Shown here in pieces: positions 1 to 9,627 of a DNA stretch of 64,000 nt. The stretch's first letter is position 1, and each line of letters opens with the position of its first letter. This stretch comes from Tenericutes bacterium MO-XQ. Its GTDB lineage: Bacteria; Bacillota_I; Bacilli_A; Acholeplasmatales; Acholeplasmataceae. The notes beneath the pieces were generated by a model. It was not told where the DNA came from, did no database searches, and saw nothing but the letters and a program-made list of their open reading frames with translations. The stretch spans positions 62,001 to 126,000 of the forward strand of contig CP017948.1 of NCBI GenBank assembly GCA_002838185.1. Direction: 5' to 3'. The position numbers were made by a program, and so were the translations under genes.

Positions 1-1186
1 GCATGATCATGAAACCATGCTAGCAAGTGATTATCTAATTGATATTGGTCCAAGAGCTGGAAAAGCTGGAGGTAGAGTAGTTGTTGCAGGTACTCCACAA
101 GAAGTGATGCAAAATGAAGAAAGTATTACCGGTAAATACTTAAGAGGTGACTTAGAAGTTGAAATCCCTAAAAAACGCAGAAAAGGATTAGGTAAAGATA
201 TCATGGTTATGGGCGCGAAAGCCAATAACTTAAAAGATATAACCGTCTCTTTCCCGTTAGGTAAGTTAACAGTTGTCACTGGTGTATCAGGAAGCGGTAA
301 ATCATCATTAGTCAATGAAGTTTTACTCAAAGGGATGCAACAAAAATATTACAAATCTAAAGATAAACCAGGAGAACATACAGCAATCAATGATCATCAG
401 TTAATTGACAGAGTCATTGAAATCTCACAATCACCGATTGGTAGAACACCAAGATCAAATCCTGCAACATATACAGGTGTGTTTGATGATATTAGAGATT
501 TATTCTCGAAAACTAATGAAGCGAAAGCTAGAGGATATACGAAATCAAGATTTTCATTTAATGTCAAAGGTGGACGTTGTGAGGCTTGTGGCGGTGACGG
601 TGTAAAGAAAATCTCTATGCATTTCTTACCAGATGTATATGTGCCTTGTGAAGTTTGTGAAGGTCTCAGATACAATCATGAAACGCTTCAAATCAAATAT
701 AGAGGTAGTCATATCGCAGATGTTTTAGAAATGACTATTGATGATGCGATGGAATTCTTTGAAAATCATCCAAAAATATATCATAAACTCAAAATCATCC
801 ATGATGTTGGGTTAGGTTATATTCAATTAGGTCAATCAGCAACAACTCTTTCTGGTGGTGAAGCTCAAAGAGTTAAACTCGCAAGCGAACTTTACCGTAG
901 AATTACAGAAAGATCCATTTATATTCTTGATGAACCGACAACTGGTCTTCACACAGATGATGTAGGTAGACTACTTAAGGTTTTACATAGAATTGTTGAT
1001 GAAAAAGCAACTATGGTTGTTATTGAACATAATTTAGATGTTATTAAAAATGCTGACCATATCATTGATCTTGGACCAGAAGGTGGAGATTTGGGCGGAT
1101 ACATCGTTGCTCAAGGCACACCAGAAGAGATTGCAAAAGTTAAAGAAAGCTATACAGGTCAATATTTAAAAAAAGTTTTAAAATAG
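1..1186 (+). CDS. uvrA: UvrA, excinuclease ABC subunit A (3' part only)
   Basis: DNA damage sensor of nucleotide excision repair; a dimeric ATPase that loads UvrB on lesions. The reading frame is already open at base 2 (HDHETM...), so the gene starts before the window and only about 394 C-terminal residues of a roughly 940-residue family are seen. Visible are the second ABC ATPase domain with Walker [10 protein letters not shown], the zinc-binding CEACGG...CEVCEG loop, the ABC signature LSGGEAQR and Walker B with catalytic Glu ([10 protein letters not shown]). All key residues are present. An AT-rich hairpin overlaps the stop codon. Confidence 0.97.
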   Translation, partial: HDHETMLASDYLIDIGPRAGKAGGRVVVAGTPQEVMQNEESITGKYLRGDLEVEIPKKRRKGLGKDIMVMGAKANNLKDITVSFPLGKLTVVTGVSGSGKSSLVNEVLLKGMQQKYYKSKDKPGEHTAINDHQLIDRVIEISQSPIGRTPRSNPATYTGVFDDIRDLFSKTNEAKARGYTKSRFSFNVKGGRCEACGGDGVKKISMHFLPDVYVPCEVCEGLRYNHETLQIKYRGSHIADVLEMTIDDAMEFFENHPKIYHKLKIIHDVGLGYIQLGQSATTLSGGEAQRVKLASELYRRITERSIYILDEPTTGLHTDDVGRLLKVLHRIVDEKATMVVIEHNLDVIKNADHIIDLGPEGGDLGGYIVAQGTPEEIAKVKESYTGQYLKKVLK

Positions 1187-1206
1187 TAAAAACTAAACTA
1201 TTTTTG
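1180..1206 (+). terminator. weak AT-rich terminator after uvrA
   Basis: Arms AAAATAGT (1180-1187) and ACTATTTT (1197-1204) are perfect complements of 8 bases and are followed by a short T stretch. The stem is AT-only apart from one G-C pair, so it may be weak. A promoter -10 follows directly. Confidence 0.45.
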
Positions 1207-1213
1207 TTATAAT
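1205..1213 (+). promoter_or_regulatory. extended -10 promoter for the hprK operon
   Basis: TGtTATAAT (1205-1213) is an extended -10 box about 25 bases before the ATG at 1237. I see no convincing -35, which extended -10 promoters can lack. It would drive the membrane protein and the hprK-lgt run behind it. Confidence 0.5.
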
Positions 1214-1236
1214 ATTAAATGTGCGTGGGGGTACGT

Positions 1237-1758
1237 ATGAACGATAAAGATCCAAAAAAACCAAGCGACGAAGAAATTAAGAAGTTAATTGAACAATTAA
1301 ATAAGAAGAAAAGTAGTAAAAATACAGCTGTTAGCTTTGGATTTTTACTCCATAAGAATTATGTAGTTCATATGACTTTTTCTCTAATCATTAATTTTTT
1401 AATTAGTGCTGTTGTCATTGGACTTGCAAGTGGTATTAATCAACCATTAGTAGAGTTACATGTCATTGGTTATGTTTTAGCAATTATATTACTTGCATTA
1501 ATTGAGAATTTTGTTAAAATACTCATGTTTAAGTTCTTTATGAGGGCTATGATTTTATCTTTGGGTCTTTTATCGATATTAGTACAAATTATGATTTTGG
1601 CTTTTATTGATATGATACTGATCGAAGGTTTTCATTTTATTGATGTAGAGCATTTGATCATCTTTGCATTTATATTTACGATATTAAGATTTGTATTATC
1701 AACCTATTTAAGACGATGGTTGTTTATGAAGAAAATAAGATTTTTGGAGGGCAAGTAA
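1237..1758 (+). CDS. small membrane protein, about four TM segments
   Basis: A protein of about 173 residues. The N-terminal 30 residues are charged (many Lys and Glu), followed by about four hydrophobic spans ending in a basic tail. The start at 1237 is preferred over the upstream ATG at 1219 because the G-rich GTGGGGG lies just before it. Four bases separate its stop from hprK, so the two are probably cotranscribed. It resembles holin-like or general envelope proteins in shape, but I do not recognise a specific family. Role unknown. Confidence 0.8.
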   Translation: MNDKDPKKPSDEEIKKLIEQLNKKKSSKNTAVSFGFLLHKNYVVHMTFSLIINFLISAVVIGLASGINQPLVELHVIGYVLAIILLALIENFVKILMFKFFMRAMILSLGLLSILVQIMILAFIDMILIEGFHFIDVEHLIIFAFIFTILRFVLSTYLRRWLFMKKIRFLEGK

Positions 1759-1761
1759 GTC

Positions 1762-2700
1762 ATGAAATTAAAAGTTAAACATTTAATTAAAGATTTAGAT
1801 TTAAAACTTGTATCTGGAAAAGAAGGATTGGAAAATTCAGTTACAGTAGAAATGTTATCTAGACCGGGTGTAGAGCTCGCAGGGTTTTTAGAGTTTTTTG
1901 ACAAAGAACGACTGATTTTAATTGGCTCAAAAGAACACCATTTCATGAATCTTCTTCCACCAGATGTTAAAAGAAAACGCATTGAAGATATCATGCTACA
2001 AAAACCTCCTGCAATTATTTTTTCTGTGAATGTTGAAATTGAAGATATGTTTATAGAGTTAGGCAATAAATATCATGTAGCAATTCTAAAAAGTCATAAT
2101 AGAACGACTGCATTAAGTTCTACACTTTATGCATACCTACATGCAAAATTAGCTCAAAGAATTAGTGTTCACGGTGTTTTATTAGATATCCACGGGATGG
2201 GAACACTCATCATGGGGAAATCTGGTATTGGTAAAAGTGAAACAGCACTTGAACTTATTAAAAGAGGTCACATATTAGTTAGTGATGATCGTGTAGATAT
2301 TTTTGAAGCTGCTCATGGCGTCTTAATCGGAAGTGCACCTAAAATATTAGAGAAGTACATCGAAGTTAGAGGTATTGGTATTGTCGATGTTGTATCTATG
2401 TTTGGAGCAGGTGCGTATAGAGAAAACAAAAAAATAAGACTCGTTGTTGAATTAGAGCATTGGAAAAAAGGAAAACAATACGATCGTTTAGGTATAGAAA
2501 CCCAAATGGTTAAATACTTTAACACTGAAATCGCAAAAGTGACAATTCCAGTATTACCAGGTAGAAATGTTGCAACACTTGTCGAAAGTGCAGCAATGAA
2601 TCAAAAACTTAAATTTTTAGGATACAATGCTGCTAAAGATTTAACTGAAGCAGTATCAAAAAAAGTTAGAGGACAAAGAAAGGACGAAGAAGATGATTGA
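1762..2700 (+). CDS. hprK: HPr kinase/phosphorylase
   Basis: Bifunctional enzyme that phosphorylates or dephosphorylates the regulatory serine of the PTS carrier HPr, linking sugar supply to catabolite control. At 312 residues it is the usual family length. The N-terminal domain (1-130) is followed by a kinase domain with P-loop GKSGIGKS at 152-159, the preceding HGVLLDIHG segment, DDRVD, and the family signature around EVRGIGIVDV. The start has RBS GGAGG (1746-1750). It overlaps lgt by 8 bases, as in many Firmicutes operons. Confidence 0.97.
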   Translation: MKLKVKHLIKDLDLKLVSGKEGLENSVTVEMLSRPGVELAGFLEFFDKERLILIGSKEHHFMNLLPPDVKRKRIEDIMLQKPPAIIFSVNVEIEDMFIELGNKYHVAILKSHNRTTALSSTLYAYLHAKLAQRISVHGVLLDIHGMGTLIMGKSGIGKSETALELIKRGHILVSDDRVDIFEAAHGVLIGSAPKILEKYIEVRGIGIVDVVSMFGAGAYRENKKIRLVVELEHWKKGKQYDRLGIETQMVKYFNTEIAKVTIPVLPGRNVATLVESAAMNQKLKFLGYNAAKDLTEAVSKKVRGQRKDEEDD

Positions 2701-3655
2701 TACAATAAAAAAACATAAACAATTAATTTATTTATACGGAGGAGCACTCTTTGCTTTCATGCTTGTAATATTAATCGCAGTAACATCGCTTAACGGGTCA
2801 CCTATGGATAGTTCACTTAATCAGTTTAACAATCAAACCGCATTAGATTTAGGATTTGCACAAGTGACTTGGTATGCAACATTCATATTAACAGGTATTA
2901 CCATAGGAGCTACATTATCATATTTCGAGTTTAAGAAACTTGGATGGGATACTGAAATCTTATTTGATGGATTATTATATGCAGTACCGCTTGCAATCGT
3001 TGGAGCTAGATTATATTATGTCATTTTTGATCCAACTCCAAATTACAATTCATTTATTGATGTAATCAATATCACAGAAGGTGGATTAGCAATCCACGGT
3101 GCTGTGATTGTAACCATTATCTTTTTGATTTTCTTTACGAAGAAAAAGAAAATTGATTTTTGGGTGATGGCCGATATTATTGCTGTTGGCTTTTTGGTAG
3201 GTCAAATTATAGGTCGTTGGGGTAATTTCATGAATGGTGAAGCACATGGACCAGCAATAACTAGTGAGTTTATCTTAAGATTATTACCAAATTTTATTGA
3301 GACAAACATGACAAATCCAGTAACAAACATTACATATCATCCAACATTCTTCTATGAAGGATTATGGAACTTTGTTGGCTTAACTGGATTACTCATCACA
3401 AGAAGAATGAAATTGTTTAAAGTTGGAGATATGATTGCACTATACCTCATATGGTATGGATTAGGCAGAGGATTAATCATTGAACCACTTAGACAAGATC
3501 CTCTTTATATCTTTGGACTTAAAGCTAATATCGTCTTATCACTAACACTATTTGCTGGTGGTGGAGCTTTATTACTCATCCTTAAACGCGTTTTATTTAA
3601 AGATCAAAAATATTATGTAGAAATGTTGGTGACACATGAAGACGATCCTCTTTGA
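2693..3655 (+). CDS. lgt: Prolipoprotein diacylglyceryl transferase
   Basis: Integral membrane enzyme that transfers diacylglycerol to the lipobox cysteine of prolipoproteins, the first step of lipoprotein maturation. At 320 residues with about seven hydrophobic spans it fits the family. The signature GRWGNFMNGEAHG lies near residue 174, and an earlier conserved IHG sits in the third span. The start overlaps the hprK 3' end (ATGATTGA), so translation is likely coupled. Lipobox proteins elsewhere in the window (44929 and 49135) are expected substrates. Confidence 0.97.
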   Translation: MIDTIKKHKQLIYLYGGALFAFMLVILIAVTSLNGSPMDSSLNQFNNQTALDLGFAQVTWYATFILTGITIGATLSYFEFKKLGWDTEILFDGLLYAVPLAIVGARLYYVIFDPTPNYNSFIDVINITEGGLAIHGAVIVTIIFLIFFTKKKKIDFWVMADIIAVGFLVGQIIGRWGNFMNGEAHGPAITSEFILRLLPNFIETNMTNPVTNITYHPTFFYEGLWNFVGLTGLLITRRMKLFKVGDMIALYLIWYGLGRGLIIEPLRQDPLYIFGLKANIVLSLTLFAGGGALLLILKRVLFKDQKYYVEMLVTHEDDPL

Positions 3656-4268
3656 TTTAGACGGCACTTTGATACAAACACCTAAAATCATCTTAGAGTC
3701 TTTTAAATTAACCTTTGAAAAACATTTACCAGAAGTTAAACTAGAACCATCTGAACTAACGAATTTTTTGGGTCAAACACTTTGGAAAACATTTGGATTT
3801 TATACAAATGACGAATCGTTAGTCAATGAAATGGTTGCTTATTATAGAGAGATATCTAATCAAATGATCGAAATGGGATTAGAAACATATCCTAATGCTA
3901 AAAAAACAATCCAATATTTAAAAAAACATGGATGTAAGATTGGTATTGTAACTTCTAAAATGAGAGATGTTGCAGCATACCATTTAAAACTTACAAATCT
4001 ATTTGAAGACATAGATGGAATTATTGGTTATGAGGATGCTGAAAAACATAAACCGGATCCGGAACCGATTTTAAAAGCGTTAGAACTATTTAATGCTAAA
4101 AAACATGATACGATATATATCGGCGATCATGAAAATGATATAAAAGCTGCTAAAAAAGCAGGGATTGAAAGTTGTGCAGTCACTTATTCTGATCGTATAA
4201 GAGAAATGTTATTTGAACAACCAGAATATGTGATTGATGATTTAGATAATCTAAGGGATATAATATAA
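3636..4268 (+). CDS. HAD-family phosphatase, PpaX/Gph-like
   Basis: Cytoplasmic HAD hydrolase of 210 residues. Motif I LFDLDGTLIQT (nucleophile Asp) is at the N-terminus, motif II is VTSK near residue 108, and motif IV is IGDHENDI near 167. The ORF overlaps the lgt 3' end by 20 bases. In Bacillus the gene after hprK-lgt is ppaX, a pyrophosphatase acting on the pyrophosphate made by HprK; position and family suggest the same here. Phosphoglycolate phosphatase is the main alternative, since sequence alone does not fix the substrate. Confidence 0.85.
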   Translation: MKTILFDLDGTLIQTPKIILESFKLTFEKHLPEVKLEPSELTNFLGQTLWKTFGFYTNDESLVNEMVAYYREISNQMIEMGLETYPNAKKTIQYLKKHGCKIGIVTSKMRDVAAYHLKLTNLFEDIDGIIGYEDAEKHKPDPEPILKALELFNAKKHDTIYIGDHENDIKAAKKAGIESCAVTYSDRIREMLFEQPEYVIDDLDNLRDII

Positions 4269-4296
4269 AAATTGAGATAAAAAAGGAGTTTTAAAA

Positions 4297-5211
4297 ATGT
4301 TATATGATGTTTTAATTGTAGGTGCAGGTCCAGCAGGGATTACTGCAGCTATCTATGCTCAAAGAGCAAATTTGAAAGTAGCGATGTTTGAAAAAGATAC
4401 ACCAGGTGGTCAACTTTCAAAATACAATGAAATCGAAAATTACACTGGTGCAAAAAAAGTTGCAGGTTATGAACTTGCAACAATGATGATTGATCATGCT
4501 TATGAATTAGGCGTGGAAGTCATCTATGATGATGTAACAAAAGTTGAATTAGACGGAAACGTTAAAAAATTAATTACACCAAACCAAACGTATGAAGCAA
4601 AAGCTGTAATTATTGCAACAGGAAACGTACCTAGAAGACTAGGCGTGGAAAACGAAGATGAACTTGCAATGAATGGTATTAGCTGGTGTGCAATTTGTGA
4701 TGGACCATTATATAAGGGACGTAAAGTTGTCGTTGTTGGTGGTGGTAACTCTGCTGTTGAAGAAGCAAGTTATTTAGCAACACTTGCTACACATGTAACA
4801 GTTGTACAAAATTTAGCTGACTTAACTGCTGATCCAAAAGCTCAAGATATTTTAAGATCTATGAAAAATGTAGATATTAAATACTCAACAGTTGTATCTA
4901 AGTTCTTAAAAGACGATAAAGGATTAACTGGTGTAGTGATTAAATCTGCAGATGGAAAAGAAGAAACTGTTGAAGCAGATGGTGTCTTTGAATATGTTGG
5001 ATTAACACCTGTTACTGACATGGTTAAAGATTTAGGTATAACAAATAAGTATGGTTATATTGAAGCAGATGAAAAAATGCAAACTAAAGTACCTGGGGTA
5101 TATGCTGCAGGTGACGTTATCGTTAAACAAATTAGACAAGTTGTTACTGCAACTGCAGATGGTGCAATTGCTGTACAAAATGTATTAAGATATTTAGAAA
5201 CTTGGAAGTAA
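4297..5211 (+). CDS. trxB: Thioredoxin reductase
   Basis: FAD flavoenzyme that reduces thioredoxin with NADPH. The FAD-binding GAGPAGITAAIYA is at the N-terminus, the redox CAIC is at residues 131-134, the NADPH site GGGNSAVEEA lies near 150, and the C-terminal FAD motif is YAAGDV. At 304 residues it is the low-molecular-weight type. RBS AGGAG precedes the ATG. One base separates it from whiA. Confidence 0.96.
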   Translation: MLYDVLIVGAGPAGITAAIYAQRANLKVAMFEKDTPGGQLSKYNEIENYTGAKKVAGYELATMMIDHAYELGVEVIYDDVTKVELDGNVKKLITPNQTYEAKAVIIATGNVPRRLGVENEDELAMNGISWCAICDGPLYKGRKVVVVGGGNSAVEEASYLATLATHVTVVQNLADLTADPKAQDILRSMKNVDIKYSTVVSKFLKDDKGLTGVVIKSADGKEETVEADGVFEYVGLTPVTDMVKDLGITNKYGYIEADEKMQTKVPGVYAAGDVIVKQIRQVVTATADGAIAVQNVLRYLETWK

Positions 5212-5212
5212 T

Positions 5213-6154
5213 ATGAGTTTTGCTAAAACTGTAAAAGAAGAACTGGTTTCAGTTCCTATCGGATTAGAAGAACAACTTGCTGAATTTTCAGCATTCTTGA
5301 ATCTTCACACAGAATTTCATATTGAAAACAGACATAAGATGCTTGATTTCAAAACAAATAATCCAACCGTTGCAAAACGGTTTTTACAGTTGGTAAAAAC
5401 GCTATATCAAGCGGAAACCAGTTTAATGACTCAAAAGCAAAACAAGCTTAAACAAAAACAAACAGTCATCATTAGAGTTTTATCTAAAGTTGATGATATC
5501 GTTAGTGAACATAGCTTATTAGAAAACGCAATTGAGTCTCAAGAATTACTTACGCAATCACCAGATGCTAAAAAAGCTTATTTAAGAGCAGCTTTCTTAA
5601 GTAGTGGTTCTGTCAATCATCCAAAGACTGCAGAGTATCATTTAGAGATTTTTGCAACTAACCCAGATCATATTGTTTTTATTCAACATCTGATGAATCA
5701 TTTTGAGTTAAACGCGAAAATCACTAAAAGAAGAAATGGATACATTGCATATCTAAAAGATGCTGAAGGCGTCAGTGATTTCATGCAAATTGTTGGTGCT
5801 CAAAATAGTGTATTTAAATTTGAGGATATCAGAATTAAAAGAGATTTCAACAATTCAATCAATCGTGTGATGAACTGTGAGATTGCTAATGAGAAGAAAA
5901 CGATTGTTGCATCAAACCAGCAAATCAAAGATATTAAACTCATTGAAAAATATATGCAAAAAAAGGATCTAGATGAAAGACTTATTCACATCATGAATCT
6001 TAGAAAAGATCATCCTGATGTTTCATTAAGAGAATTAAGTGATTTATATGAACAAACATATAAAGAACCGTTAAGCAAATCAGGATTAAATCATAGACTT
6101 ACTAAAATAAAACAACTTGCTGAACAAATTAGAGAAAGCAGGGGTCTATCATGA
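5213..6154 (+). CDS. whiA: WhiA, sporulation/cell-division-type DNA-binding protein
   Basis: WhiA combines an N-terminal LAGLIDADG-homing-endonuclease-like fold lacking nuclease function with a C-terminal helix-turn-helix. The N-terminal region carries AYLRAAFLSSGSV near residue 120, and the C-terminus has HPDVSLRELSDLY...SKSGLNHRLTKI, the typical WhiA HTH. At 313 residues it is full length. It sits in the trxB-whiA arrangement common in Gram-positives. In Bacillus the protein influences division and chromosome segregation; its role in this organism is inferred. Confidence 0.93.
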   Translation: MSFAKTVKEELVSVPIGLEEQLAEFSAFLNLHTEFHIENRHKMLDFKTNNPTVAKRFLQLVKTLYQAETSLMTQKQNKLKQKQTVIIRVLSKVDDIVSEHSLLENAIESQELLTQSPDAKKAYLRAAFLSSGSVNHPKTAEYHLEIFATNPDHIVFIQHLMNHFELNAKITKRRNGYIAYLKDAEGVSDFMQIVGAQNSVFKFEDIRIKRDFNNSINRVMNCEIANEKKTIVASNQQIKDIKLIEKYMQKKDLDERLIHIMNLRKDHPDVSLRELSDLYEQTYKEPLSKSGLNHRLTKIKQLAEQIRESRGLS

Positions 6155-6507
6155 TTTTAGGTATAGGTATAGATCTTGTAGAACTTGAGCGATTAAAAAC
6201 ATTATTAACTGATAAGTTTATTGATAGACTTCTAAGTGATTTAGAAAAAGAACTTTATGATAACATCACAAATGAACAAACAAAATTAGAGTTTTTTGGT
6301 GGAAGATTTGCAGCAAAGGAAGCAATCTTTAAAGCAATATCTAAAGGACATGGAAAAACGAACTATAAAGATTTTTCAATTTTAAAAGATGAAAATGGAA
6401 AACCTTATGTTCATACAGATTATTTTAAACAAGGTGAAGTCATCCATATTTCAATTACGCATACCAAACATTATGCATCTAGTTATTGTGTGATTGAAAA
6501 GGTGTAA
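6151..6507 (+). CDS. acpS: Holo-[acyl-carrier-protein] synthase
   Basis: Transfers 4'-phosphopantetheine from CoA to the serine of acyl carrier protein. At 118 residues it is the normal AcpS length. GIGIDLVELERL holds the metal-binding Asp at residue 8, and FAAKEAIFKA holds the second metal ligand Glu. It overlaps the whiA end by ATGA, so it is the last gene of this run. Presence of AcpS implies lipid or related acyl chain metabolism. Confidence 0.95.
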   Translation: MILGIGIDLVELERLKTLLTDKFIDRLLSDLEKELYDNITNEQTKLEFFGGRFAAKEAIFKAISKGHGKTNYKDFSILKDENGKPYVHTDYFKQGEVIHISITHTKHYASSYCVIEKV

Positions 6508-6570
6508 AGTTCTTAATTTTCGATAGAATACCATATTTCCATATTTAGTTGTAATTTAAAGGTTTTTTAG

Positions 6571-6579
6571 GTATAATCT
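6571..6579 (+). promoter_or_regulatory. probable -10 region before the 6603 gene
   Basis: The motif GTATAATC in this stretch contains TATAAT about 25 bases before the ATG at 6603. The upstream -35 region is not clear, so it is a -10-only call. Confidence 0.35.
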
Positions 6580-6602
6580 TCTATGATAGGATGTGAACAG
6601 AC

Positions 6603-7262
6603 ATGGCGAAAAAACAAAACAAAAAGTCAAAAAATAAAGCAAAATCTACACAAAATAAGAATCAAAAGATTGCTCCAAAACAAAGCATTCCAGAAACAAA
6701 ATTAAAGGATAAACGTAGTCTTTCAAAAAACGAAATTTTATTCTTTAGAGTTGGAGTTACCATTGTTGCTCTTGGATTAGTAGTTGCAGCAATTGTAATG
6801 ATTGTCAATTATTATATGGGACAAGAAGAAGTTGGTCCTTATGATGATTATCAACACTTTATTACTGAAGAAATAGTTGCAATGACTCAAAAGATTAATG
6901 ATACCACTTATGGTGATTTAGATTATTTTGTTGGTAAATCAGATTATGATGAGTTTAGAGTCATCTTAAACGATAACGATGTATTCTATTTCTATTTCTA
7001 TGATGGCAATAATATTAACGAAGAAATTCAAACGACTATTGAAGGGTTAGAAAACATCAGTGAATTACCTCTAATCTTTGTAGATCTATCAGAACCATAT
7101 AATACAGAATTACTTACAAACACCAGTCTTACTCATCTAAATTTAGATGCAGAAGCAGACGATATGTTGCTGATTTATGATATGCAACCAGATTCAGTGG
7201 ATGGTTTCTTTGAATTAGAAACAGATGTAGATGATATTATCTTAGCATTACAAAACATTTAA
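6603..7262 (+). CDS. single-pass membrane protein with extracytoplasmic acidic domain
   Basis: 219 residues. The first 45 are extremely Lys/Asn/Gln-rich, one TM segment spans about 48-70 (FFRVGVTIVALGLVVAAIVMIV), and the rest is an acidic outside domain rich in Asp and Tyr. The C-terminal part alternates strand-helix-strand in a way that could be a thioredoxin-like fold, but I see no CxxC, so catalysis is not supported. Family not recognised. It is followed by a strong terminator, so it is a single-gene unit. Confidence 0.85.
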   Translation: MAKKQNKKSKNKAKSTQNKNQKIAPKQSIPETKLKDKRSLSKNEILFFRVGVTIVALGLVVAAIVMIVNYYMGQEEVGPYDDYQHFITEEIVAMTQKINDTTYGDLDYFVGKSDYDEFRVILNDNDVFYFYFYDGNNINEEIQTTIEGLENISELPLIFVDLSEPYNTELLTNTSLTHLNLDAEADDMLLIYDMQPDSVDGFFELETDVDDIILALQNI

Positions 7263-7281
7263 AAGGGCATTGCCCTTTTGT
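7261..7281 (+). terminator. rho-independent terminator
   Basis: AAAAGGGCA pairs with TGCCCTTTT in a compact hairpin directly at the stop codon of the 6603 gene. Confidence 0.8.
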
Positions 7282-7304
7282 GCTATATAAAGGAGTAAAA
7301 TAAC

Positions 7305-9488
7305 ATGAATGAACAAATAATTAGTGAGATTAAAAAACAGTTAGGTATCGCAGATAAACAGGTTAGAAGTGTTCTTGATTTGCTTAATGAAGGCAATACA
7401 ATTCCATTTATTGCTAGATATCGTAAAGAAGCTACTGGTGGTCTTGATGAAGAGCAGATCAATGAAATCCATAAGACTTGGGAGTACCAAAATAATCTTC
7501 TTGATCGTAAAGAACAAGTCATTCGTTTAATTGACGAAAAAGGTATGCTTACAGATGACTTAAAAAAAGAGATCTTAAAAGCAGATAAACTTGTTGAAGT
7601 CGAAGATTTATATCGTCCATTTAAGGAAAAGAAAAAGACAAAAGCTACAGAAGCTGTTGCAAAAGGTTTGGAACCTCTAGCTAATTTTATGGTGATGTTT
7701 CCAGATACTTCTGTTGAAGAAAAAGCTAAAGAATTTTTAAATGATAAAGTTGAAACTGTTGAAGAAGCGATTGAAGGCGCTAAATATATCATTGCAGAAA
7801 TGATATCTGATGATGCCAACTATCGTAAATCACTGCGTGCAGAAATGGTTAAAGCTGGTGTTGTCGTAACTTCAGTTAAAAAGAATGCAGAAGATGAACG
7901 AAAAGTTTATGAAATGTATTATGATTACAGTGAACCTGTAAGACAAATGAAGCCACATAGAGTTTTAGCAATCAATCGCGCAGAAAAAGAAAAAGTTATT
8001 TCAGTAAAAATCGATTTAGATAAAGAAAGAATGACGTCTTATTTAGAGAAAAAGATTATTAAAAATGAAAGTTCAACCGCAACACCTTTTATCAAAGAAG
8101 CGATTGAAGATGCTTTAAAAAGACTTATCTATCCATCTTTAGAAAGAGAAGTTAGAAGCGAACTTACTGAAAAAGCTGAAGAACAAGCGATTGAAGTATT
8201 TTCAGACAATCTTCAAAAGCTCCTCTTACAACCACCACTTAAGGGTAAAGTTGTTTTAGGTGTTGACCCAGCTTTTAGAACAGGATGTAAACTTACTGTA
8301 TGTAACGAACAAGGTACGGTTTTAGATAAAGGCGTTATTTATCCACATGAGAAAACTAAAGGCGGTACAGTTACAGATAAACAAGTTAATGATTCTAAAC
8401 GTGAAATTATTAGACTTATCCACAAATATAAGATTCAAATTATTGCTATTGGTAATGGTACTGCAAGTAGAGAAACAGAAAGTTTCATTGCAGAACTCAT
8501 TAAAGAATTCCAAATGAAAGTTCAATACGTAATCGTTAATGAAGCAGGTGCTTCAGTTTATTCTGCAAGTGATCTTGCCAGAGAAGAATTCCCTGATTTT
8601 AGCGTTGAAGAAAGATCAGCAGCTTCAATTGCTAGAAGATTACAAGATCCATTATCAGAACTTGTAAAAATTGATCCTAAGAGTATTGGGGTTGGTCAAT
8701 ATCAACATGATGTTACCCCTAAGAAATTAAATGATAGCTTAAACTTTGTCGTTACTCAAGCTGTTAATAGTGTTGGAGTAAACGTTAATTCAGCAAGTAA
8801 AGCATTACTCATGTATGTATCTGGTTTAAATAAGACAAGTGCTGAGAATATTGTTAAATTTAGAGATAAAGTCGGTAAATTTAATAATAGAGAAGATATC
8901 ATTAAAGTTCCAAGACTTGGTGATAAAACATATGAACAAGCCATTGGATTCTTAAGAATTCCTGAAAGTGATGAAGCACTTGATGTGACTGCAGTTCACC
9001 CTGAAAGTTATCCAGTAGCAAAAGAGATCATGAAACGCTTTAATATTACAGGAGATATGTTTGGTAAAGATGAAGTGAAATTAATCGTTGAACATATGGA
9101 TCGTCCTAAGCTGCAACAAGAATTAAATGTAGATAAATATACACTTGATGATATTTTAGATGCATTTATCGCACCAATTAGAGACCCTAGAGATCAATTC
9201 CAAACACCAATATTAAAGAGTGATATCTTAAAATTAGAAGATTTAACAGTTGGTATGGAACTTGAAGGTACAGTTAGAAATGTTGTTGATTTCGGTGCAT
9301 TTATTGACATCGGATTAAAAGAAGATGGACTCCTTCATATTTCTAAAATATCAAAGAGTTATATCAAACATCCAAAAGATGTATTAAACGTTGGAGATAT
9401 CGTTAAAGTATATGTATTAAACATCGATAAAAATAGAGGTAAAGTCGGTTTAACGATGTTACAAGATACACTCCAATCATCGAAATAA
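7305..9488 (+). CDS. tex: Tex, RNA-binding transcription accessory protein
   Basis: Cytoplasmic nucleic-acid-binding protein of 727 residues, the usual Tex length. Domains in order: N-terminal HTH-like Tex region, YqgF/RNase H-like domain from about 319 (VLGVDPAFRTGCKLTV), helix-hairpin-helix region about 499-552, and a C-terminal S1 domain about 650-720 (GTVRNVVDFGAFIDIG). It is preceded by RBS AAGGAG and bounded by terminators on both sides. Confidence 0.95.
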   Translation: MNEQIISEIKKQLGIADKQVRSVLDLLNEGNTIPFIARYRKEATGGLDEEQINEIHKTWEYQNNLLDRKEQVIRLIDEKGMLTDDLKKEILKADKLVEVEDLYRPFKEKKKTKATEAVAKGLEPLANFMVMFPDTSVEEKAKEFLNDKVETVEEAIEGAKYIIAEMISDDANYRKSLRAEMVKAGVVVTSVKKNAEDERKVYEMYYDYSEPVRQMKPHRVLAINRAEKEKVISVKIDLDKERMTSYLEKKIIKNESSTATPFIKEAIEDALKRLIYPSLEREVRSELTEKAEEQAIEVFSDNLQKLLLQPPLKGKVVLGVDPAFRTGCKLTVCNEQGTVLDKGVIYPHEKTKGGTVTDKQVNDSKREIIRLIHKYKIQIIAIGNGTASRETESFIAELIKEFQMKVQYVIVNEAGASVYSASDLAREEFPDFSVEERSAASIARRLQDPLSELVKIDPKSIGVGQYQHDVTPKKLNDSLNFVVTQAVNSVGVNVNSASKALLMYVSGLNKTSAENIVKFRDKVGKFNNREDIIKVPRLGDKTYEQAIGFLRIPESDEALDVTAVHPESYPVAKEIMKRFNITGDMFGKDEVKLIVEHMDRPKLQQELNVDKYTLDDILDAFIAPIRDPRDQFQTPILKSDILKLEDLTVGMELEGTVRNVVDFGAFIDIGLKEDGLLHISKISKSYIKHPKDVLNVGDIVKVYVLNIDKNRGKVGLTMLQDTLQSSK

Positions 9489-9507
9489 ATACTATATAAA
9501 TATAAGT

Positions 9508-9546
9508 AAAATGCTTCTCATTTATGAGTAAGCATTTTCTTTTTTC
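9508..9546 (+). terminator. rho-independent terminator after tex
   Basis: AAAATGCTT (9508-9516) and AAGCATTTT (9530-9538) pair, with CTCA/TGAG extending the stem inside, followed by a T-rich tail. Confidence 0.8.
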
Positions 9547-9563
9547 TTTTAAGCATAATATCA

Positions 9564-9592
9564 TTGACAAAAACACTTATTTAAGTTAAAGT
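9564..9592 (+). promoter_or_regulatory. possible promoter before the ABC-F leader
   Basis: TTGACA (9564-9569), 17 bases, then TAAAGT (9587-9592), a poor -10. If this were the used promoter, transcription would begin very close to the Shine-Dalgarno of the leader ORF, which weakens the call. Confidence 0.3.
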
Positions 9593-9603
9593 AAGGAGGT
9601 TAT

Positions 9604-9627
9604 ATGGCCACAGTGTATTACATATAG
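9604..9627 (+). CDS. putative seven-residue leader peptide (MATVYYI)
   Basis: A very strong Shine-Dalgarno, AAGGAGGT (9593-9600), precedes ATG at 9604, and the frame reads M-A-T-V-Y-Y-I before TAG at 9625. The ORF lies inside the hairpin described in the next entry and just ahead of an ABC-F gene. This resembles leader ORFs that control antibiotic-resistance ABC-F genes by ribosome stalling. Function is inferred from layout only. Confidence 0.45.
   Translation: MATVYYI

Noticed and set aside
7283-7819. Antisense ORF opposite tex (and similar long opposite-strand frames over hsdS, recombinases and McrB-like gene)
   Set aside because: They lie within strongly conserved genes, have low-complexity Ser/Leu/Phe-rich products typical of reversed Lys/Glu-rich coding sequence, and lack RBS.
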